NCBI GenBank assembly: GCA_964415295.1
Contig: CAYPYN010000002.1
Coordinates: 372,001-436,000 of the forward strand
Length of the DNA stretch: 64,000 nucleotides
DNA from: SB21 sp964415295
GTDB lineage: Bacteria > CLD3 > SB21
Direction of reading: 5' to 3'
Shown here: one piece after another, positions 9,054-18,009 of the stretch
Layout: every line of letters begins with the position of its first letter
Position numbering within the stretch: the stretch's first letter is position 1
Position numbers and translations under genes: made by a program
Notes under the pieces: generated by a model
Told to the model about the DNA's origin: nothing
What the model saw: only the letters and a program-made list of their open reading frames with translations
The model's database searches: none

Positions 9054-10286
9054 TTATTTCGGCTCCAGCAAGACCATCGTTTCTATATGTTCCGTTGCAG
9101 GAAACATGTCGAGCGGAACGACACGGCTTACCCGATATCCGTTTTGCGTCCAGTGCTTTAATTCAGCCGAGATTAAATCGGCCTCGCAAAAGATATGGAG
9201 AGCTTTCTTCAGTTTTTGTTCGGCTAAAAACTCTATAACACCGTTATCCGTACCGTTGCGCGGCGGATCAAGTATCACGGATGATGGAACCGATCCTTGG
9301 CTCATAAATTTACCCAGAGACTCCGCCGTGATTTTTTCTTTATAGAATCGCACATTGCTGATCTTGTTCCGCACCGCATTTGATTTAGCTGACGCAACCG
9401 CTGAAGGCGATGATTCGATCCCTGTTACATGCGTGACCCGTTTAGCCGCGCTCAGCCCAAAAAGACCAAAACCGGAGTAAAGATCGTAGAGAACATCTTC
9501 TTTCTTCAGATTCATCATGTTCAACGCGGTCTCAGCCATAGTTCCAATGATCGAGGCGTTCGTCTGCGAAAAAGCTAAAGGCGAGAAAAGCAAAGACAGG
9601 TCACGGATCTTCAGGAAGACCTCATTTTTTCCATAGACCTTCCTGAAATTCTCATGAGCCCGGTCGGATAGATAATATTTGGACCGTTCCTCGACCACAA
9701 AAAACAGACCGGAAATCTCTTTAATTTCTTTGGTCAGATTTTTTGACAACCGCGTCAGGGAAGCGCCGATCTCTTTGGATGAATCCTGAAGATTGAAGAT
9801 GATCCAGAATTCATCATAGCTTCCTTTGAGGATCACGTGGCTCAATACACGGGCCAGAGCCCTTCCATCACGGGAGGCGATGAATTGCTGAATATGCTGA
9901 TAGATATGATTATGACCGGCAGGTTCTATGGCGCAGTGCATCACATCGATCGGGCGGACGCGGCCGGATTCTGAGATATCGGTCAGGCCAAGAAGTGTCT
10001 GGCCATTGGCGTCGCGAAACGCCCGGCGCTTACTTACCGTTCGGTATCCTCTTCCCTGCGGCGAAACGACCAGAGGCTCCGCTGTTCCGGGCAGCTTGTT
10101 CACCCGCCAAAATTCCGCGAAGGACTTTTCTTTTACAGTGGTTTCATCCTTATAGCCGAGGTCAATGGCCGGACAAATGGTACAAATTTCGCCGCGGTAG
10201 GTTTCACAATATTTATCCTTAGGCTTGACGCGCGAAAAAGTGGAAGACCGGTTGGTTCGAAGAAATATTTCGGAAAATGAGGTCAT
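9054..10286 (-). CDS. RNA (uracil-5-)-methyltransferase, RlmD/TrmA family
   Basis: Class I SAM-dependent methyltransferase that would make 5-methyluridine in rRNA or tRNA, 410 residues. The iron-sulfur cysteines typical of the RumA/RlmD branch are near the N-terminus (YCETYRGEICTIC, residues about 27-39). The SAM-binding loop is LYDLYSGFGLFGL, followed by VTGIESS. The ILDPPRNG motif is clear, and the catalytic cysteine is probably the one in HIFCEAD, in place of the usual SCNP. Family members end with a strand like PATEHIETMVLLE, as here. An N-terminal TRAM domain, present in E. coli RlmD, is missing, so the exact RNA target cannot be assigned. An ATG start at 10286 is used. Confidence 0.8.
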   Translation of the reverse strand: MTSFSEIFLRTNRSSTFSRVKPKDKYCETYRGEICTICPAIDLGYKDETTVKEKSFAEFWRVNKLPGTAEPLVVSPQGRGYRTVSKRRAFRDANGQTLLGLTDISESGRVRPIDVMHCAIEPAGHNHIYQHIQQFIASRDGRALARVLSHVILKGSYDEFWIIFNLQDSSKEIGASLTRLSKNLTKEIKEISGLFFVVEERSKYYLSDRAHENFRKVYGKNEVFLKIRDLSLLFSPLAFSQTNASIIGTMAETALNMMNLKKEDVLYDLYSGFGLFGLSAAKRVTHVTGIESSPSAVASAKSNAVRNKISNVRFYKEKITAESLGKFMSQGSVPSSVILDPPRNGTDNGVIEFLAEQKLKKALHIFCEADLISAELKHWTQNGYRVSRVVPLDMFPATEHIETMVLLEPK

Positions 10287-10300
10287 GGAGTTGAAATATC

Positions 10301-10426
10301 AAATCACAAAAAACAAATTACAAACAAATCTCAAGTTCTAATTCCAGAAAACACATCTTCTTGATTATCGTTTGCTATTTGGTTCTTGGAATATATCTGG
10401 AATTTGGCGCTTGTTATTTGTGATTT
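10301..10426. repeat. Imperfect long inverted repeat, AT-rich intergenic
   Basis: The gap between the methyltransferase gene and guaA is an imperfect palindrome. AAATCACAAAAAACAA at 10301 onward mirrors TTGTTATTTGTGATTT ending at 10426, and further in AATTCCAG (about 10340-10347) mirrors CTGGAATT at 10397-10404. No T-rich terminator tail follows. It could be a degenerate mobile palindromic repeat or an RNA structure in the 3' end of the guaA transcript. Confidence 0.5.
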
Positions 10427-10430
10427 AATA

Positions 10431-11984
10431 CTATTCCCATTCAATAGTGGCCGGCGGCTTGGAGCTGATGTCGTACGTCACGCGGTTAATGCCACGGACT
10501 TCGTTGATGATCCTGTTGGATACTTTGCCGAGCAATTCGTACGGCACATGCGCCCAATCGGCGGTCATACCGTCCTGACTGGTAACGGCGCGGAGCGCCA
10601 CGGCGTTCTGATACGTTCTCTCATCCCCCATCACACCGACCGACTTAACCGGAAGAAGGACCGTGAACGCCTGCCAAATATTCTTGTATTCGCCGGATGC
10701 TTTCAACTCGTCAATGAAAATCGCATCCGCTTCGCGTAAAAGATCGCAACGTTCTTTGTTGACTTCGCCCAAAATACGTACCGCTAATCCCGGACCCGGG
10801 AACGGATGGCGCATCAGCAATTCATCGGATAATCCCAACTGACGTCCCACCGATCGTACTTCATCCTTAAAGAGTTCCCGCAGCGGCTCGATCAGTTTTA
10901 ATCGCATTTTTTCCGGCAGACCGCCGACGTTGTGATGCGTTTTTATCGTAGCCGAGGGACCTTTGACGGAAACACTCTCGATCACATCCGGATATAAAGT
11001 GCCCTGGGCAAGGAAATCAATATGACCGACGGTCGTACGCAGTTTTTCTACTTCCGTTTCAAACACATCGATGAACGTATTACCGATGATCTTGCGTTTC
11101 TTTTCCGGATCTTCCACGCCTTTGAGCCGTGAGAGAAAAAGCTGCGAGGCATCGGCCACGATCAGATGGTTCTTAAAGAACTTCTTAAATGTGGATTCCA
11201 CCTGCTCGCGTTCGTTCTTCCGGAGCAAACCGTTGTCCACAAAAATGGCCGAAAACCGGTCCGGTATGGATTCATGAAGCAGCATCGCCGCCACGGAAGA
11301 ATCCACGCCGCCGGACAAGGCGCAGATCACGTATCCGTCACCGACCGTATCCCGGATATTCTTTACGGATTCTTTTACAAAAGAAGAAGCGGTCCAGGAA
11401 CCGGAACAACCGCAAATGCTTTTTGTGAAGTTCTCAAGGAGGTTTTTACCCAAAACCGTGTGAGCCACTTCGGGGTGGAATTGTACGCCCCAGAATTTCT
11501 TATTCGTTTGCCTCATGGCCGTGATCGGAGCATTATCCGTTCCGGCGATGATCTCAAATTCCGCCGGAGCCTTTTCAAGACGGTCGCCGTGACTTTGCCA
11601 TACGGTGGTCGCCGCCGGGAAACCTTTGAACAAATCGTCGTGGTTGGCAATACGAATTTCCGCACGGCCGTATTCGCGGTGCGCCGCTTTGTCTACTTTG
11701 CCGCCGAGATAATGCGCCATGACCTGCATGCCATAGCAAATTCCAAGTACCGGCACGCCGAGATCAAATACGGTTCGATCCGGCAAGGGAGCTTTTTCGT
11801 CGTATACGCTTGACGGTCCACCGGATAGAATGATCCCTACCGGCTTAAGTGAGCGGATCTTTTCAGGCGATGTATTAAACGGATGGATCTCACAATAGAT
11901 ATTCATCTCGCGTATGCGGCGGGCGATGAGTTGGGTAAATTGCGAGCCGAAATCAAGAATGAGAATGGTTTCAGAATGGTGCAC
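10431..11984 (-). CDS. guaA: GMP synthase (glutamine-hydrolysing)
   Basis: Converts XMP to GMP using glutamine and ATP; cytoplasmic, 517 residues, normal length. The N-terminal class I amidotransferase domain shows the nucleophile motif GICYGMQ and the His/Glu pair in GVQFHPEV. The ATP-pyrophosphatase domain has the PP-loop ALSGGVDSSVAA. The C-terminal dimerisation domain carries the signature HPFPGPGLAVRILGE and ends PATIEWE. It starts with ATG at 11984. An octamer repeat array lies just upstream, between it and the Nudix gene. Confidence 0.98.
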   Translation of the reverse strand: MHHSETILILDFGSQFTQLIARRIREMNIYCEIHPFNTSPEKIRSLKPVGIILSGGPSSVYDEKAPLPDRTVFDLGVPVLGICYGMQVMAHYLGGKVDKAAHREYGRAEIRIANHDDLFKGFPAATTVWQSHGDRLEKAPAEFEIIAGTDNAPITAMRQTNKKFWGVQFHPEVAHTVLGKNLLENFTKSICGCSGSWTASSFVKESVKNIRDTVGDGYVICALSGGVDSSVAAMLLHESIPDRFSAIFVDNGLLRKNEREQVESTFKKFFKNHLIVADASQLFLSRLKGVEDPEKKRKIIGNTFIDVFETEVEKLRTTVGHIDFLAQGTLYPDVIESVSVKGPSATIKTHHNVGGLPEKMRLKLIEPLRELFKDEVRSVGRQLGLSDELLMRHPFPGPGLAVRILGEVNKERCDLLREADAIFIDELKASGEYKNIWQAFTVLLPVKSVGVMGDERTYQNAVALRAVTSQDGMTADWAHVPYELLGKVSNRIINEVRGINRVTYDISSKPPATIEWE

Positions 11985-12031
11985 GGACTTGAACCTTTAT
12001 TGTTAATGCTTTTGGTTGAATAGAAATTGAA

Positions 12032-12061
12032 TCATTGATTCATTTAGTCATTGAGTCATTT
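12032..12061. repeat. Period-8 TCATT octamer array (4 units)
   Basis: TCATT occurs at 12032, 12040, 12048 and 12056, exactly every 8 bases, with variable 3-base spacers (GAT, TAG, GAG). The stretch 12042-12061 is identical over 20 bases to 56383-56402, some 44 kb away. It lies between guaA and the Nudix gene. See also 45316-45336 and 56388-56500. Confidence 0.7.
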
Positions 12062-12071
12062 GAAATCGGTT

Positions 12072-12497
12072 TTATTTTATTTTTTGATAGATATTCCAGG
12101 CTTTTTCGAAGTCTTTCAGCAGAAAACTTGTTTTTGTTTCACCTAATTTTGGATGGTGATTACGCAGATCCTCAATCGTAGACCAGCGAAATTCAGAATG
12201 TTCCTTGGACAATTGAACCTCTCCAGAGCTGGTCGTTGCTAGATAATCGATGGAAGTAAGCAGACCATTTTGGTAATTTCCATGCCAAACATACACCGGC
12301 ATGAGCAGTTCCACCTCTAATCCCGTCTCCTCTCTTACTTCCCGCATAACGCCCTTGTTCGGATCCTCATCCGGTTCAAGCCGGCCGCCGGGCGGACCCC
12401 AGACCGCGGGCTCATGGTTGCGTTTCAACAGGAGAAATTTATTGCCGCGAACGATATAAGCAATCACGGCTAATTGATGCGTGTGTGCCATTAGCAT
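12072..12497 (-). CDS. Nudix hydrolase
   Basis: A 141-residue single-domain Nudix protein that would hydrolyse a nucleoside diphosphate-linked compound. The Nudix box is complete: GGRLEPDEDPNKGVMREV continuing into REETGLEV, giving the GX5EX7REUXEEXGU pattern. The ATG at 12497 overlaps the stop of the pyrophosphatase gene by one base (TAATG); a second in-frame ATG at 12491 is equally possible. The tight coupling to ppa is suggestive, since Nudix enzymes that release pyrophosphate benefit from a pyrophosphatase. The substrate cannot be read from the sequence. Confidence 0.9.
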   Translation of the reverse strand: MLMAHTHQLAVIAYIVRGNKFLLLKRNHEPAVWGPPGGRLEPDEDPNKGVMREVREETGLEVELLMPVYVWHGNYQNGLLTSIDYLATTSSGEVQLSKEHSEFRWSTIEDLRNHHPKLGETKTSFLLKDFEKAWNIYQKIK

Positions 12498-13021
12498 TAT
12501 TTCTTGAGTGACAGGTATTTTTCCCGGCCCATACGAATAGCCGCATGCGCAAAGGCCATAGGCTCCCAGCCAAAACTGCGCACATCCTTTCCTTCCAAAT
12601 GTTTATAAGTGGAAAAGAAATGTTCGATCTCGACCAACAAATGATGCGGTAATTGTTCCACACGCAACACATCTTTGTAGTGTTCGTCACGCACCGCAAC
12701 AGAAATGATCTTATCGTCCGGACCTTTATCGTCGCGCATGCGCAACACGCCCAGCGAACGCGCTTCTACAAGAATACCGATCGACAGCGGCTGGCTGGTC
12801 AATACCAGAATATCGAGCGGATCGCCGTCGTCATAGTACGTTCCCGGGATGAACCCATACGCCGTCGGGTAATGCACGGCGGAATACAGCACGCGGTCGA
12901 GTTTGAATATGTTCAACTCCGGATCATACTCGTATTTGTTACGGCTGCCTTCCGGGATTTCAATGATCGCATTGACGATCTCGGGAAACTGATCACCTAT
13001 GGGATAATCTTTTAAATTCAT
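12497..13021 (-). CDS. ppa: Inorganic pyrophosphatase (family I)
   Basis: Soluble Mg-dependent enzyme hydrolysing pyrophosphate to phosphate, 174 residues from the chosen start, the usual bacterial length. Visible family motifs are the substrate-binding EIPEGSRNKYEYD and the metal-binding signature YYDDGDPLDILVL (D-x-D-P-x-D), then RMRDDKGPDDKII. I chose the ATG at 13021 (MNLKDYPIG) because family I enzymes start there; an ATG 51 bases upstream adds an unrelated leader. It is translationally coupled to the Nudix gene downstream. Confidence 0.96.
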   Translation of the reverse strand: MNLKDYPIGDQFPEIVNAIIEIPEGSRNKYEYDPELNIFKLDRVLYSAVHYPTAYGFIPGTYYDDGDPLDILVLTSQPLSIGILVEARSLGVLRMRDDKGPDDKIISVAVRDEHYKDVLRVEQLPHHLLVEIEHFFSTYKHLEGKDVRSFGWEPMAFAHAAIRMGREKYLSLKK

Positions 13022-13083
13022 AAAGCCTCTGGTTTGGTGGCGCAATATGCAGAAAAAAGAGGTAAGAAACAAAAAAAAGATAT

Positions 13084-14448
13084 TCAGGAAATCTTTTTCA
13101 GGCTTTTATTGGCGGCAATAAGAATGGGATCCCACACGGGAGAAAAAGGCGGTGAATAAAGCAGGTCCAGTCCGGCCAAATCGCGAATGGTCATTTTATT
13201 TTGAATGGCCACCGAAAGAATATTCGCACGCATCGCGGCGCCTTCTTCGGCGATCAGGTTGGCGCCGATCAGACGTTTGCGGAATTTATCGATGATGAAT
13301 TTTATAAAAACAGGTCTTGAACCCGGATACGATTTGGAGCGTGAACTGGATGTAATGGATTCCGTGATCACCTGAAATCCGTGATAGGCCGCTTCATCTG
13401 AACTCAATCCGACCGAAGCCACTTCAAGTTCGAATACCTTGACGGCGGTCGTTCGGACCACGCCGGGGAATTCCGATCTCGATCCGGCCAGATTCTCACC
13501 GGCGATCCATCCGGTTTTGTTGGCTATATTTCCAAGCGGCAGATAAATGGATTTATTGGAAATAATATTCTTGATCTCCGTACAGGCGCCGGCGGCATAA
13601 ATATTATCGAAATTGGTCTTCATACGCGGATCAACAAGGATACCACCCGATACGGCCGTTCGAATACCGGCTTTCTTAGCTATTTCGGTGTTGGGTTCAA
13701 ACCCCAATGCCATGAGTATCAGATCAGCCTCAAAATCGCCGGCCGTCGTTTTCACTTTTGACGCCAGACCGTCTTTCATTTCCATGCCGGTTACCACCGC
13801 ATTTCCGATGAATTTTACACCATGCCTTTTTAGTTCATCCGCGACGATCGCTTGCGATTCGGGCTCCAACGTATTCATCGGCTGTACGGCACGGTGTATA
13901 ACCGTGATCTCCAAACCGTGTTTTGCGAACGCCTCGGCCATTTCCATGCCAATAAATCCGCCGCCGATGATCAGCGCTTTTCGCGGCTTGCGCGTTTCGA
14001 TGAATTTCTTAAGATCGATACTATCCTGCAGGTGTTTGATCGTAAAAACATTTTTTCCCTGAAGCCAGCCCCCATCTGGAATTCGCGCGCGTGCGCCGGT
14101 GGCGATGAGGAGTTTATCGTAGGCGTATTCGACACGCTTTCGGTTTTTTAAATCCATTACAACAATCTGGTTCTGTTTTGGGAGAATCTCTTCTACGCGA
14201 TGGAACGTTCTGACCGAACAACCCTTTTCTTTTTCGAATTCCGACGGAGAAAATGTGATTATGTTATGATAATCCGGGATCACGCCGCCGACATAATACG
14301 GCATGGAACATGTTCCGTAAGAAATGAACTCCCCTTGTTCGAAAATAGTAATATTGAGATCCGGATCGATACGTTTGGCCTTTGCCGCCGCCGCAGGCCC
14401 GGCCGCCGTACCGCCTATGATGAGGATAGTCTTCTGAATTTTCTTCAT
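13084..14448 (-). CDS. FAD-dependent pyridine nucleotide-disulfide oxidoreductase (CoA-disulfide reductase/NADH oxidase type)
   Basis: A 454-residue flavoprotein. The FAD-binding GGTAAGPAAA motif is at residues 12-21. The single redox cysteine of the NADH oxidase/CoA-disulfide reductase branch is in SYGTCSMPYYVGG, near residue 47. The NAD(P)H-binding GGGFIGMEMAEAF motif is near residue 162, and the second FAD motif (IYAAGAC) precedes a standard dimerisation domain. There is no C-terminal rhodanese domain. Family members act as CoA-disulfide or persulfide reductases, or as H2O-forming NADH oxidases; the sequence does not choose between them. It lies 8 bases before the end of the next minus-strand gene. 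Confidence 0.85.
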   Translation of the reverse strand: MKKIQKTILIIGGTAAGPAAAAKAKRIDPDLNITIFEQGEFISYGTCSMPYYVGGVIPDYHNIITFSPSEFEKEKGCSVRTFHRVEEILPKQNQIVVMDLKNRKRVEYAYDKLLIATGARARIPDGGWLQGKNVFTIKHLQDSIDLKKFIETRKPRKALIIGGGFIGMEMAEAFAKHGLEITVIHRAVQPMNTLEPESQAIVADELKRHGVKFIGNAVVTGMEMKDGLASKVKTTAGDFEADLILMALGFEPNTEIAKKAGIRTAVSGGILVDPRMKTNFDNIYAAGACTEIKNIISNKSIYLPLGNIANKTGWIAGENLAGSRSEFPGVVRTTAVKVFELEVASVGLSSDEAAYHGFQVITESITSSSRSKSYPGSRPVFIKFIIDKFRKRLIGANLIAEEGAAMRANILSVAIQNKMTIRDLAGLDLLYSPPFSPVWDPILIAANKSLKKIS

Positions 14449-14456
14449 GACACCAC

Positions 14457-15731
14457 TCAGGTTTTCTGCGGTTTTTTTCTTGCTGCCGGGAAAAGGATAT
14501 TATTCAGGATCAGACGGTAACCGGGCGAATTCTTATGCAGAGCGAGATCTGTCGGCGGATCACCAACCTGATGGGCATAATCCTCGGGATCGTGCCCGCC
14601 GTAAAAAGTGAACATACCTTTACCGAAGTTGCCGTGAATATATTTGGCGGTACCGATTGAAGCGTCTTCACCCATGATGACCAGGTTGTCTTTGACGAGC
14701 GAGCGGCGGTAGCCGGTGGTCTGACCCATAAATCCTTTGACCGTCGAGACATGGTTTTGAGTCAGCATCGTCGGAACGGGATCGTATTTTGCAGAAAAAT
14801 CGAACAGGGTAAAATAATCCTCTTCGGGCGTCTTCAAACGCGCCGTCAGATTGGACGGATGATCGATATCGGAAAACTCATACGCGTACGGATTCATCTC
14901 AACCTTAAATCCGGTGAAGGCCAGTGTTTGGGAGTAATTCAAACGGCTGTTGGCGGACGGATCGGCCGGATCGCCGTCGTACATGATGTCGCAGATATCC
15001 GTATTCTGCGCGGCAAGTGCAATGTCAAAACTGTCGGTGGCCCCGCACATGGCAAAAAGGAAACCTCCGTTGGCCACATACTCCTTCATCAGCTTCACAA
15101 CCGCCAATTTTTCCCTGGAAACCTTGGCAAAGCCCATCTGGCGGGCAAATGACTCATAGTCCTTTTGCTGTTGTATATACCAGGGCGCGGTGGCATAAAG
15201 CGCATAGAATTTGCCGTATTGTCCCGTGAAATCCTCATGGTGCAGATGCAGCCAGTCGTACTCGGAGAGTTTTCCCTGCAAGACCTCAAGGTCGAAGATC
15301 TTGTCGTAGCGGATCTCGGCATATTCCAACGCCATGGTAACCGCATCGTCCCAAGGTTTCTTGTCCGGCGGCGTGTACACGGCGATACGCGGCGCTTTTT
15401 CCAGCAGAATCGATTCCATATTCTCATCCGCAATGGTCTGATATACCTGTACGATTTCGGACGCACTCAACGTCTGCATCGTAACGCCGCGAACGAGGCA
15501 TTCGTTCTCAACCCCGGCCGAATAATCCATCATAAAAGAACCGCCGCGATAGTTCAGCAGCCATTCCACATTATTTCCTCCCTCGAGCGTTTTGAAAGCC
15601 ACGCCGTACGCTTTGAGGTGATCGTTTTGCCTGAGATCCATGGGAATCAATATTTTCTGGGCAAACAAAGGTAGTGAAAGGCTCAGCAAGATGGTCCAAC
15701 AATGGAGAGCGTAACGGAAGAGTTGAGTCAT
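14457..15731 (-). CDS. Exported amidotransferase-like protein ('asparagine synthetase B' family label)
   Basis: From the chosen ATG at 15731 the protein has a clear signal peptide (CWTILLSLSLPLFA, cut before QKI). An ATG 72 bases upstream would bury it, so I prefer the inner start. The mature part begins ILIPMDLRQNDHLKAYG and continues to WLLNYRGG, a pattern I associate with proteins labelled 'asparagine synthetase B' in Bacteroidota/Ignavibacteria. However, neither an N-terminal catalytic Cys nor an ATP-pyrophosphatase loop is visible, so that name is doubtful. GGFLFAMCGATD resembles the nucleophile elbow of a class I glutamine amidotransferase-like fold. It is likely periplasmic, with unknown function. 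Confidence 0.55.
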   Translation of the reverse strand: MTQLFRYALHCWTILLSLSLPLFAQKILIPMDLRQNDHLKAYGVAFKTLEGGNNVEWLLNYRGGSFMMDYSAGVENECLVRGVTMQTLSASEIVQVYQTIADENMESILLEKAPRIAVYTPPDKKPWDDAVTMALEYAEIRYDKIFDLEVLQGKLSEYDWLHLHHEDFTGQYGKFYALYATAPWYIQQQKDYESFARQMGFAKVSREKLAVVKLMKEYVANGGFLFAMCGATDSFDIALAAQNTDICDIMYDGDPADPSANSRLNYSQTLAFTGFKVEMNPYAYEFSDIDHPSNLTARLKTPEEDYFTLFDFSAKYDPVPTMLTQNHVSTVKGFMGQTTGYRRSLVKDNLVIMGEDASIGTAKYIHGNFGKGMFTFYGGHDPEDYAHQVGDPPTDLALHKNSPGYRLILNNILFPAARKKPQKT

Positions 15732-15799
15732 TAATCGTTTCGCATTACGTTTTTTGGTTTGTTTCGTTGATTCAATCGAACAAAACAATGAGTGAGAAT

Positions 15800-16279
15800 T
15801 CATTCTGCAGAAAATATCTTATGGACTTCTTCCGCAGTCCTGGCGTTCAGCAGTTTCTCTTTATTACGGCCGCTGCGCAAAAAGCGGGCAATCTGAGCCA
15901 GCGCTTTCACGTGAGGCCCTGTAACGGAAGGAGGGGAAGCCAGCATAAAAAACAACTTCACCGGCTGGCCGTCGGCCGCGTCAAAGTGGATGCCTTCGCG
16001 CTTGATGCCGAACGCCGCCACCAGCTTTTCGACTCCGGATGTTTTACCGTGAGGAACGGCCACTTCTTCACCAAGCCCTGTGCTCAGTTTGGCTTCACGT
16101 TCGATAATGGCCTGACGGACCGCAGACTTATCCAGAAGAGCGCCGGTCCGGTCCAGCGTTTCAATAAGCTCATCGATGATCTCTTGTTTGGTCAAACCCC
16201 GGAGTTCCAGATTAATCGCCGCCGGCTTCAGAAGTTCCGATAGAGTCTGTTTCTGTTTCGATTCCGATTTCAATAACAT
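15800..16279 (-). CDS. PTS EIIA (fructose/nitrogen PtsN-like) domain protein
   Basis: A single EIIA domain of the fructose/PtsN class, about 159 residues. The phosphorylatable histidine is in AVPHGKT, preceded by STGLGEEV, the normal context. Central strands (KLFFMLASP) and the final helix (HVKALAQIARFLR) fit the fold. No EIIB or EIIC gene is nearby, so it is probably regulatory rather than transporting. The start is uncertain: ATG at 16279 has GGAG just 3 bases away, and ATG at 16288 is 9 bases upstream. Longer starts run into the NFACT gene, whose stop lies at 16363. Confidence 0.8.
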   Translation of the reverse strand: MLLKSESKQKQTLSELLKPAAINLELRGLTKQEIIDELIETLDRTGALLDKSAVRQAIIEREAKLSTGLGEEVAVPHGKTSGVEKLVAAFGIKREGIHFDAADGQPVKLFFMLASPPSVTGPHVKALAQIARFLRSGRNKEKLLNARTAEEVHKIFSAE

Positions 16280-16362
16280 AGTCTCCATGATAATAACGCG
16301 GTAAAAGTAGTGAATACGTCCCTTTAATTCAACGATATTTACCGGGAAAACGGCGAAAAGTT

Positions 16363-18009
16363 TCAATTCATTTCTTTCGGCGGCACGATCACCACTTCCT
16401 CTCTTTCTATCACTACTTGACCCGGGCGTGAGCCTTTAGGCTTTCGTACATATTTTTTCAATGTGTACGCCACCGGCACCAGGGAAGAGGTCCTGGCTTT
16501 GCTGAAAAACGCCGCGATCGACGCCGCCGACTCTATGGCTTGTTTGCCGGGATTGTCCTTACGTCCGTCGCGCTTGAGGATGACATGAGAACCGGGCACA
16601 CCGCGGGCGTGGAACCAATAATCGTCGCTTTTCGCGAATTTGAATGTCAGTTGGTCGTTCTTCGTATCGTTTTGCCCGACAAATACCCGCCAGTTTCCCG
16701 GGATCATGAATTCCCGGAATGAAGGGACTTCCTTTTCCGGTTTTGCGCGGACATCTTCTTTTCTCCTTTTGATCCATCCAAGACGGACCCATTCGTCGTA
16801 TGTTTTCTCTATCTTCTTCCAGTCTCTCCGTTCCTCGTCTTCGTTTTCCTCATGGAGAGCCCTTAGGCGCGCTATCTCTGATTCCAGTGTTCGGATCCTT
16901 CCGGCCACTTTATCCACGGACTGGCGCATCTTTTTGGCCCGGGCAAAATATTCTTCGATATTCTTTTTTGGTGTCCATTCGGGATTCAGCGGGATCTCAA
17001 CCATGCCTCCCTTCTCATCATACGCGTCTTCCACGACCGCCCTATCCATACCCCGTACCAATTTGGAGATGTGGAGATTCAGCAAATGCCCCTGCCGTTC
17101 GACCAATTCAAACGAACCGGCTTTTTCAAGATCGTCCCGTAACGCCAGAATCAGCGATTCGTTTTTCTTAAGGCGCAGCCGTAAGGCACGCCGCATGTCC
17201 TGAAGCTTTTCTTTTCTACGTCCAAATGCAGCCCGATCGCCAAGATAAGCGAGCAACGCTTCATTTACCGATCGGAATATCTCCTCTTTTACGGACGGAT
17301 GCCGCAAGCAGTAGTGCTTAAGATCAATAAGCGAGAAAAGCACCGGTTCGCCATAGAGTCTGTACACGCGGGGCTCTTCCCGGTATAGTCTGGACAAGAG
17401 TGCGGTCATGTTTTGAAAACATTCTTCCAGAACTTCTGACTGATGCAGGCATTCCAAGGCCAGATATTTGTTGAAATGCCATAGGCCTTCGGAGAGTTTC
17501 ATTTTGAAAGTGACCATGTCCGGGATAGTCTCTTCTAATTGACGTATATTCCCGAGATCATAAGACGGCCGGGTCTCACTTCCTGATCGAACTTGCCCGA
17601 CATGGTCCTTGGAATCTTTAAAGGCATCCAAGATCTTTCCGTTTTCGTCCGTCAGATAAATATTGACCGAAGCGAACATTTCTAATTCAAAAACGAGCCC
17701 GCCGGAAAGTCTGATACGAACGATCCTGTCCACCGGGTCCATGGCCGACTCCGTTATCTTCCGACCAACAGCTTCCGGAAAGAGATCGGCCGAATTCTTG
17801 CTTTTCCGACGATAGTCCTTGCGGAGAACCACATACGCCGCCCCCTTTTCAGCCGCCATCTCCAACGCCGCCGTACGGCGGTCCGTCGTCACCAATCCAA
17901 TATGCAAGACACTGCGGCTTTGAGAAAAGACCTCTATGATCTTCGCACCCACGAGTTCATGAGCCGTTTCCTTGGACCAGCGGCAAAGGGTATGATAGTT
18001 AAGTATCAT
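16363..18009 (-). CDS. NFACT family protein, RqcH/Rqc2 homologue
   Basis: A 548-residue protein with the NFACT-N, helix-hairpin, coiled-coil and NFACT-R layout. The N-domain keeps the DR pair (MDPVDRIVRIRL, near residue 92) that RqcH uses to recruit tRNA-Ala for C-terminal tailing. A long charged coiled coil runs from about residue 345 to 420. The NFACT-R domain carries DDYWFHARGVPGSHVIL, its usual signature. The known role of the family is to bind obstructed 50S subunits and add alanine tails that mark stalled peptides for degradation. The gene diverges from the glycosyltransferase at 18121. Confidence 0.88.
   Translation of the reverse strand: MILNYHTLCRWSKETAHELVGAKIIEVFSQSRSVLHIGLVTTDRRTAALEMAAEKGAAYVVLRKDYRRKSKNSADLFPEAVGRKITESAMDPVDRIVRIRLSGGLVFELEMFASVNIYLTDENGKILDAFKDSKDHVGQVRSGSETRPSYDLGNIRQLEETIPDMVTFKMKLSEGLWHFNKYLALECLHQSEVLEECFQNMTALLSRLYREEPRVYRLYGEPVLFSLIDLKHYCLRHPSVKEEIFRSVNEALLAYLGDRAAFGRRKEKLQDMRRALRLRLKKNESLILALRDDLEKAGSFELVERQGHLLNLHISKLVRGMDRAVVEDAYDEKGGMVEIPLNPEWTPKKNIEEYFARAKKMRQSVDKVAGRIRTLESEIARLRALHEENEDEERRDWKKIEKTYDEWVRLGWIKRRKEDVRAKPEKEVPSFREFMIPGNWRVFVGQNDTKNDQLTFKFAKSDDYWFHARGVPGSHVILKRDGRKDNPGKQAIESAASIAAFFSKARTSSLVPVAYTLKKYVRKPKGSRPGQVVIEREEVVIVPPKEMN

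Noticed and set aside
5437..18009. Mobile element or prophage among the minus-strand genes
   Set aside because: All genes are ordinary housekeeping types with no integrase, transposase or terminal repeats.
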